Positions 59,271-64,000 of a stretch of 64,000 nucleotides of DNA are shown here, piece by piece. The position numbers were made by a program, and so were the translations under genes. Location of the stretch: assembly GCA_050251615.1 (NCBI GenBank), contig JBFWMM010000005.1, positions 1 to 64,000 of the forward strand, given 5' to 3'. The stretch is from Sedimentisphaera sp050251615 (GTDB lineage Bacteria > Planctomycetota > Phycisphaerae > Sedimentisphaerales > Sedimentisphaeraceae). The notes below the pieces were generated by a model. That model was not told where the DNA came from. It saw nothing but the letters and a program-made list of their open reading frames with translations, and ran no database searches. Every line of letters begins with the position of its first letter. Within the stretch, counting starts at the first letter, position 1.

Positions 59271-60167
59271 ATGAAAACTCTCACAAAACTTCTCATCGTG
59301 CTGACGGTAATGGCATCTGTTTTTGCCGCATCGCCGGAAGTTGTCCCTCTTTGGGACAGTGCAACTCCGGGCGCAATCGGCTCTGAGGATAAGGATATTC
59401 CCGTTATGATGCCTTATATCCCTGCCCCCGAGAAGGCGACAGGTGCCGCCATTATAATCTGCCCGGGAGGCGGATACAGCGGCCTTGCGATGGATCACGA
59501 AGGCAGAGAGATAGGCCGGTGGTGCAGTAGCGCCGGCATTGCGGGTTTTGTGCTTCGTTACAGGCTTCCCGCCAAAGGCTACCCGCACCCCGTACCGCTC
59601 TTCGATGCGCAGCGTGCCATCAGACTTGTCCGCTCGCAGTCCGATAAATGGAACATTGACCCTGCGAAAATCGGCATACTCGGCTTCTCAGCAGGAGGCC
59701 ATCTCGCCGCCTCTGCTGCGACGCATTTTAATGCTCCTGTAACGCTTGATGGCTATGAGAGCGATGAGGTTGACAGGCTTTCTTGCAGGCCGGATTTCTC
59801 CGTTCTGGTTTATCCGGTAATCTCGATGCAGGGTGAAATTACGCATCGCGGCTCACGTAACAATCTGCTCGGCGCAGAGCCTTCCAAAGAGCTTGTCGAG
59901 CTGATGAGCAACGAGCTTCAGGTAGCAAAGGATACCCCGCCTACGTTTCTCGTGCATGCAAGCGATGACAAGGCAGTTGCGCCGGAAAACAGCATCCGAT
60001 TCTATCAGGCGCTGCTCAAAGCAGACGTGCCGGTGGAAATGCATATGTTCCTCAAAGGCGGCCACGGCTTCGGTACGCGCGAAAGCTCCGGCAGAGCAGG
60101 CCGCTGGACGGTGCTTTGCGAGGGCTGGCTGGAGCAGATGGGCATCTCAAAAGCCAAAAGTAAATAG
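59271..60167 (+). CDS. secreted alpha/beta-hydrolase esterase
   Basis: A 298-residue exported esterase of the acetyl-xylan/BD-FAE type. A signal peptide (residues 1-20) is followed by the oxyanion-hole stretch IIICPGGGYSGLAMDHEG, nucleophile Ser140 in GFSAGGH, Asp232/233 in HASDDKAVAPENS and His265 in LKGGHGFG. It starts 21 bp after the GH28-CE12 gene with TGGAGA upstream, so it is co-transcribed with it, and probably removes acetyl or similar esters from pectic or hemicellulosic material. It is convergent with uxuA, with no clear terminator in the 39-bp gap. Confidence 0.88.
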   Translation: MKTLTKLLIVLTVMASVFAASPEVVPLWDSATPGAIGSEDKDIPVMMPYIPAPEKATGAAIIICPGGGYSGLAMDHEGREIGRWCSSAGIAGFVLRYRLPAKGYPHPVPLFDAQRAIRLVRSQSDKWNIDPAKIGILGFSAGGHLAASAATHFNAPVTLDGYESDEVDRLSCRPDFSVLVYPVISMQGEITHRGSRNNLLGAEPSKELVELMSNELQVAKDTPPTFLVHASDDKAVAPENSIRFYQALLKADVPVEMHMFLKGGHGFGTRESSGRAGRWTVLCEGWLEQMGISKAKSK

Positions 60168-60206
60168 AGGCTTACCGGCGTTTAGCCATGATTTACCCGA
60201 TTAAAA

Positions 60207-61406
60207 TCAGAAAATGCTTTTTGATATGCCAAGCTGGAGGCCGCGGATTTCGGAAAGCCCTTTGAGGCGGCCGATTGCTGTATAGCCCGGAGTTATGAAG
60301 CCTGTTTTGCCGATGTCGTCAAGCATATTGTGGCCGTGGTCGGGGCGGAAGATAATCTGCCAGTCGGCGCGGCCTGCGTCTCTGCGGCGGTTCATTTCTT
60401 CAAGCAGAAGCAGCACGGCTGCGTACATGTCGATTGAGCCGTGGAGATGGTCTGCCTCGTAGAATGTGCCGTCTTCGTTTATCTGCGTGTTGCGAAGGTG
60501 GGCGATGTTTATGCGGTCGGCGTATTTCGCTATCATAGCGCAGATGTCGTTGCCTTTGCGGGGGCTCAGCGAGCCGCAGCAAAAGCAAAGGCCGTTGGAG
60601 GGCCCATCGTACATTGCGATAATGTCGGATAGGTCGGTATCGGAGGAAACTATTCTCGGCAACCCCATTATTGAGTAGGGCGGATCGTCTGCGTGTATGC
60701 TCAGGCGCGTCCCCAGCTCATCAGCCACCGGCCCCACCTCGCGCAGGAACAAGCGCAGATGTTCTTTGAGCTTTTCGGGCGAGATGTTGTCGTATTTGGC
60801 GAGCATTGCGCGGATGTCTTCTATACCGAGCCCGAGCTTGCAGCCGGGGAAAACGTCTATGATTGTCCGCTCGAACGAAGCGGCCTGCTCTCTGCTTAGA
60901 GATTCGTAAAACGCCTTGGCTTTTGCGAGCTGGTCGGCGCTGTATTCACCTGCCGCCTCGGGGCGCTTCAGAAAATACAGCTCAAAGGCGGCAAATTTTA
61001 CGGGGTCGTAGTGCATGCACTCTGTACCGTCGGGAAGTTTGTGGCAGATATCCGTACGCACCCAATCCAGCACGGGCATAAAGTTGTAGATCACATCCTT
61101 TATCCCGCAGGCGGCGAGGTTGCGCAGGGTCTGTTTGTAGTTGTCGATGTATTCGGCGAAGCGGCCCGTGCGCGTTTTGATGTCTTCATGCACCGGCACA
61201 GACTCAACCGCCGCCCAGCTGAGCCCTGCACGCTCTATCATTGCCTTGCGCGCATGTATTGCATCTACGCTCCAGAGCTCCCCGTAGGGGATTTCGTGCA
61301 GGCTCGTTATGACGGCGCCTGCGCCGCATTGCCTTATATCGCTCAGGCTTACAGGGTCTTTCGGCCCGAACCACCTCAGGCTTTCGCGCATCAGAATATC
61401 ACTCAT
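60207..61406 (-). CDS. uxuA: mannonate dehydratase
   Basis: Cytosolic enzyme converting D-mannonate to 2-keto-3-deoxygluconate in glucuronate catabolism. The 399-residue length is normal. Typical stretches are ESLRWFGPKDPVSLSDIRQCGAGAVITSLHEIPYGE at the start (partly quoted), YNFMPVLDWVRTD, LSIHADDPPYSIMGLPRIVS, NGLCFCCGSLSPRKGND, IAHLRNT and FRPDHGHNMLDD, which carry the metal-binding His, Cys and Asp residues. It is the only clearly intracellular sugar-catabolic enzyme in the right half and links the extracellular enzymes to uronate use. No other uronate genes (uxaC, kdgK) are adjacent. Confidence 0.92.
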   Translation of the reverse strand: MSDILMRESLRWFGPKDPVSLSDIRQCGAGAVITSLHEIPYGELWSVDAIHARKAMIERAGLSWAAVESVPVHEDIKTRTGRFAEYIDNYKQTLRNLAACGIKDVIYNFMPVLDWVRTDICHKLPDGTECMHYDPVKFAAFELYFLKRPEAAGEYSADQLAKAKAFYESLSREQAASFERTIIDVFPGCKLGLGIEDIRAMLAKYDNISPEKLKEHLRLFLREVGPVADELGTRLSIHADDPPYSIMGLPRIVSSDTDLSDIIAMYDGPSNGLCFCCGSLSPRKGNDICAMIAKYADRINIAHLRNTQINEDGTFYEADHLHGSIDMYAAVLLLLEEMNRRRDAGRADWQIIFRPDHGHNMLDDIGKTGFITPGYTAIGRLKGLSEIRGLQLGISKSIF

Positions 61407-61539
61407 TTTATTTACTTCCGCAAATCACCGGACGCTGCCGGAATTATGTTTTATATCATTCAAGTAGGTTGATTTTAGCGTAACGCTGAACTTTAGCAAC
61501 ATTGATTACGTCAATTTATCGAAAAGCGAACAAAAGCAG

Positions 61540-61568
61540 TTGTAAAGCGCTTGCGTTTTTGTTAGAAT
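61540..61568 (+). promoter_or_regulatory. promoter with LacI-type operator core before the second GH2 gene
   Basis: TTGTAA (61540-61545), a 17-base spacer and TAGAAT (61563-61568), 43 bases before the ATG. The palindromic core AAGCGCTT (61545-61552) overlaps the -35 box and spacer; this is the core of many LacI-family operators, although the outer bases (GTA and GCG) do not match the full consensus. Confidence 0.55.
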
Positions 61569-61611
61569 CTTAACCTGCAAATTATTTAGAATATATATCA
61601 AAGGATGTCTT

Positions 61612-64000
61612 ATGTATAAGGTTATGGCTTTAAGTTTACTTTCGTTGCTTTCATTGAGCGCAGCGGACAGCTTGCGTACAGTGCATAATTTCAATTCGGA
61701 CTGGAAGATTTCAGAATCGGTCAGGGAAAACAGGCTCGGAGAATTGCCCGATTTTACATCGCCGCAGCTTGATGACTCGGCGTGGAAGCAGGTTACTCTT
61801 CCCTGCTCCTGGAATGAGACAGAGGCGTTTGCAAAAGACATTCACGACCTCTCCACAGGCATTGTCTGGTACCGCAAATACTTTACACTCCCCGCGGATT
61901 ACGAGAATGGCAAGGTGTTCATTGAGTTTGAAGGCGTCAGACAGGGCGGCGAGTTTTATGTGAACGGAGAGTATATCGGACGACACGAAAACGGCGCGAT
62001 GGCTGCTGGCTTTGATATAACGCAGCTTGTAAAGCAGGCGCCGGCTGAAAATCTGATCGCCGTGCGCACCGACAACAGCTGGAACTACCACGAAGTGCTG
62101 ACCGGCAGCACGTTTCAATGGAGCGATAAGAACTTTAACGCCAACTACGGTGGCATACCAAAAAACGTCAAGCTGCACATCACCGGCAGGCTCTACCAGA
62201 CGCTTCCATTATATTCCAACCTCGGCACTACGGGCGTCTATGTGTATGCGCGCGATTTTGATATTCCCGCAGGCAAGGCACGCATTACCGCAGAATCGCA
62301 GGTGCGCAATGAGTATGCGGCCGCAAAGACACTTGAATATGAGATTTTGCTTAAAGAGCTCGATGGCAGGCTCGTAAAGAAATTTGATGTGGCAAAATGC
62401 ACGGTATCTCCCGGAGGTACGGCTGTCGTGAGCGCATCTGCGAATGTGGAAGGCCTGAACTTCTGGAGCTGGGGCTATGGCTACCTCTATGATGTAGAGA
62501 CAAGCCTGAAAGTTGACGGCGAAATCGTTGACCGCGTAACAACGCGCACGGGCTTCCGTAAGACGGAGTTTGCCGACGGTATGGTTAAGCTCAATGACCG
62601 CGTGATTCAGGTTAAAGGATATGCCCAGCGCACAAGCAACGAATGGCCGGCTGTCGGGATAAGCGTTCCGGCATGGCTCAGCGACTTCTCCAACTCGCTT
62701 ATGGTCGAGAGCAATGCCAATCTCGTCCGCTGGATGCATATCGCGCCGAGCAGGCAGGACGTCGAATCCTGCGACCGTGTGGGGCTGATGCAGGCAATGC
62801 CCGCAGGTGATGCAGAGAGAGACGTAACAGGCCGCCGCTGGGTGCAGCGCAAAGAGCTGATGCGCGATGCGATTATATACAACCGTAACAGCCCGAGCAT
62901 CATCTTCTATGAGGGAGGCAATGAGTCTATCAGCGAGGAACATATGGCCGAGCTCAAAAGCATACGTGACAAATACGACCCGTTCGGCGGCAGAGCTTCA
63001 GGCTGCCGCGAAATGCTCGACAGCGAAGTGGCAGAGTATGGCGGTGAGATGCTCTATATCAACAAAAGCGCCGATATTCCGATGTGGGCGATGGAATACT
63101 CCCGCGATGAGGGCCTCCGGAAGTACTGGGATGAATTTTCCCCTCCATTCCACAAGGACGGCGCCGGCCCGAAGCGCGGAACAACTCCGCCCGCACCCTA
63201 CAACCACAATCAGGACACCCACGCAATCGAAGATATTGTTCGCTGGTACGACTACTTCGAACAGCGTCCGGGCACAGGCAGGCGCGTCAGTAGCGGGGGA
63301 GTGAACATTATATTCAGCGATACCAACACGCATTTTCGTGGCGCGGAGAACTATCGCCGTAGCGGCGAGGTTGACCCGATGCGAATACCCAAGGACGGCT
63401 TCTACGCTCATCAGGTTATGTGGGATGGCTGGGTGGACGTGGAAAAACCACGCGCGCATATCTTCGGGCACTGGAACTACGCCCCTGGGACGGTTAAAGA
63501 TATCTATGTGGTCAGTTCTGCGGAAAAGGTGGAGCTGTTTATAAACGGCGCCTCCATTGGCTTCGGCGAGCGAAGCAGCGGTTTTCTCTTTACGTTCAAG
63601 GATGTAGAGTGGCAGAGCGGCAGCGTGAGCGCTGTCGGCTATGATTCAGAAGGGGCGGAAATCTGCTCGGATAAGAAGGTTACAGCCGGAGCGCCCGCAG
63701 GCATACGATTAACGCCCCGCGTTTCACCGCTCGGCCTTAAAGCCGATGGCGCAGATATGGCGCTGGTTGAGGTGGAAGTGGTAGATTCAGCCGGCCGGCG
63801 CTGCCCGACAGCTCTGAATATGATAAACTTTCGTCTCACAGGCCCCGCCGAGTGGCGCGGGGGCATAGCGCAGGGTGAGGGCAATTATATACTCTCGAAG
63901 AGCCTGCCTGTTGAGTGCGGCGTGAACAGGGTGCTTATTAAAACAACAACGCAGGCCGGTGAGATAAAGCTCGAAGCATCCTCTGGCGGCCTTGCGGCGG
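61612..64000 (+). CDS. secreted glycoside hydrolase family 2 protein, 3'-truncated by window edge
   Basis: At least 796 codons, open to the end of the window. A signal peptide (MYKVMALSLLSLLSLSAA) is followed by the GH2 sugar-binding sandwich (FNSDWKISESVREN, GIVWYRKYFTLPADYENGKVFIEFEGVRQGGEFYVNGEYIG, quoted in part), an Ig-like domain, and the barrel with acid/base Glu in IIFYEGGNESIS and a probable nucleophile in PMWAMEYSRDEG. After the barrel, extra domains begin (VELFINGASIGFGERS; VSPLGLKADGADMALVEVEV), as in large beta-galactosidase-like GH2 enzymes. AAGGATG provides the ribosome site. It is divergent from uxuA across about 200 bp and has its own regulated-looking promoter. Confidence 0.88.
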   Translation, partial: MYKVMALSLLSLLSLSAADSLRTVHNFNSDWKISESVRENRLGELPDFTSPQLDDSAWKQVTLPCSWNETEAFAKDIHDLSTGIVWYRKYFTLPADYENGKVFIEFEGVRQGGEFYVNGEYIGRHENGAMAAGFDITQLVKQAPAENLIAVRTDNSWNYHEVLTGSTFQWSDKNFNANYGGIPKNVKLHITGRLYQTLPLYSNLGTTGVYVYARDFDIPAGKARITAESQVRNEYAAAKTLEYEILLKELDGRLVKKFDVAKCTVSPGGTAVVSASANVEGLNFWSWGYGYLYDVETSLKVDGEIVDRVTTRTGFRKTEFADGMVKLNDRVIQVKGYAQRTSNEWPAVGISVPAWLSDFSNSLMVESNANLVRWMHIAPSRQDVESCDRVGLMQAMPAGDAERDVTGRRWVQRKELMRDAIIYNRNSPSIIFYEGGNESISEEHMAELKSIRDKYDPFGGRASGCREMLDSEVAEYGGEMLYINKSADIPMWAMEYSRDEGLRKYWDEFSPPFHKDGAGPKRGTTPPAPYNHNQDTHAIEDIVRWYDYFEQRPGTGRRVSSGGVNIIFSDTNTHFRGAENYRRSGEVDPMRIPKDGFYAHQVMWDGWVDVEKPRAHIFGHWNYAPGTVKDIYVVSSAEKVELFINGASIGFGERSSGFLFTFKDVEWQSGSVSAVGYDSEGAEICSDKKVTAGAPAGIRLTPRVSPLGLKADGADMALVEVEVVDSAGRRCPTALNMINFRLTGPAEWRGGIAQGEGNYILSKSLPVECGVNRVLIKTTTQAGEIKLEASSGGLAA

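Overview
The window looks like part of a saccharolytic bacterium of the Planctomycetota, most likely class Phycisphaerae (Sedimentisphaerales-like). This rests on gene content alone: a prepilin-type protein with the FTLIELLVVISIIALLMA leader and an H-x9-DG-like tail, a giant GLUG-repeat protein ending in a dockerin-like EF-hand pair, many secreted glycosidases, Gfo/Idh/MocA oxidoreductases with Tat-type leaders, DUF1080 (3-keto-glycoside hydrolase) proteins, and lpxB, which implies lipid A and an outer membrane. It is probably a metagenome-derived scaffold, because it carries four 100-N gaps.

Layout. 1-6014: an SGNH esterase (cut by the left edge), a GH78-like rhamnosidase, a secreted protein of unknown family and, on the other strand, a GH99/WbsX-like protein. 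6257-15734: a mostly housekeeping block with lpxB (broken by a gap), dnaK, manC, ptsN, a small lipoprotein, the cdaA-cdaR-glycosyltransferase operon (cyclic di-AMP) and a DUF4139 protein. 16213-22509: a compact operon for the 3-keto-glycoside route, with a double DUF1080 protein, a Gfo/Idh/MocA-DUF1080-CBM fusion, an ApbE-like protein, a second Gfo/Idh/MocA protein and a small membrane protein. 23259-29539: arabinan/galactan-type enzymes, with a GH51-GH43-like fusion and then a GH2 gene whose end runs into a GH43 reading frame across an A9 tract. 29834-30688: the prepilin-type protein. 31263-49741: one gene of about 18.3 kb for a secreted protein of about 6,080 residues. 50445-64000: rhamnogalacturonan-type enzymes, with GH106, a six-hairpin glycosidase, a GH28-CE12 fusion, an alpha/beta esterase, mannonate dehydratase (uxuA, opposite strand) and a GH2 gene cut by the right edge.

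How the genes fit together. Rhamnosidases (GH78, GH106), polygalacturonase-like GH28 with a CE12 acetylesterase, arabinofuranosidase (GH51/GH43), GH2 enzymes, esterases and uxuA together suggest stripping of pectin, especially rhamnogalacturonan with arabinan/galactan side chains, followed by uronate catabolism. The 3-keto operon suggests a parallel oxidative route for glycosides. No SusC/SusD pair, TonB receptor or sugar ABC transporter is visible here.

Assembly note. Three of the four N-gaps are flanked by an identical 127-bp sequence on each side, which is best explained as an unmerged k-mer overlap. Removing the 227 surplus bases at the third one restores a single reading frame through the giant gene. 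No tRNA, rRNA, CRISPR array or insertion sequence was found.
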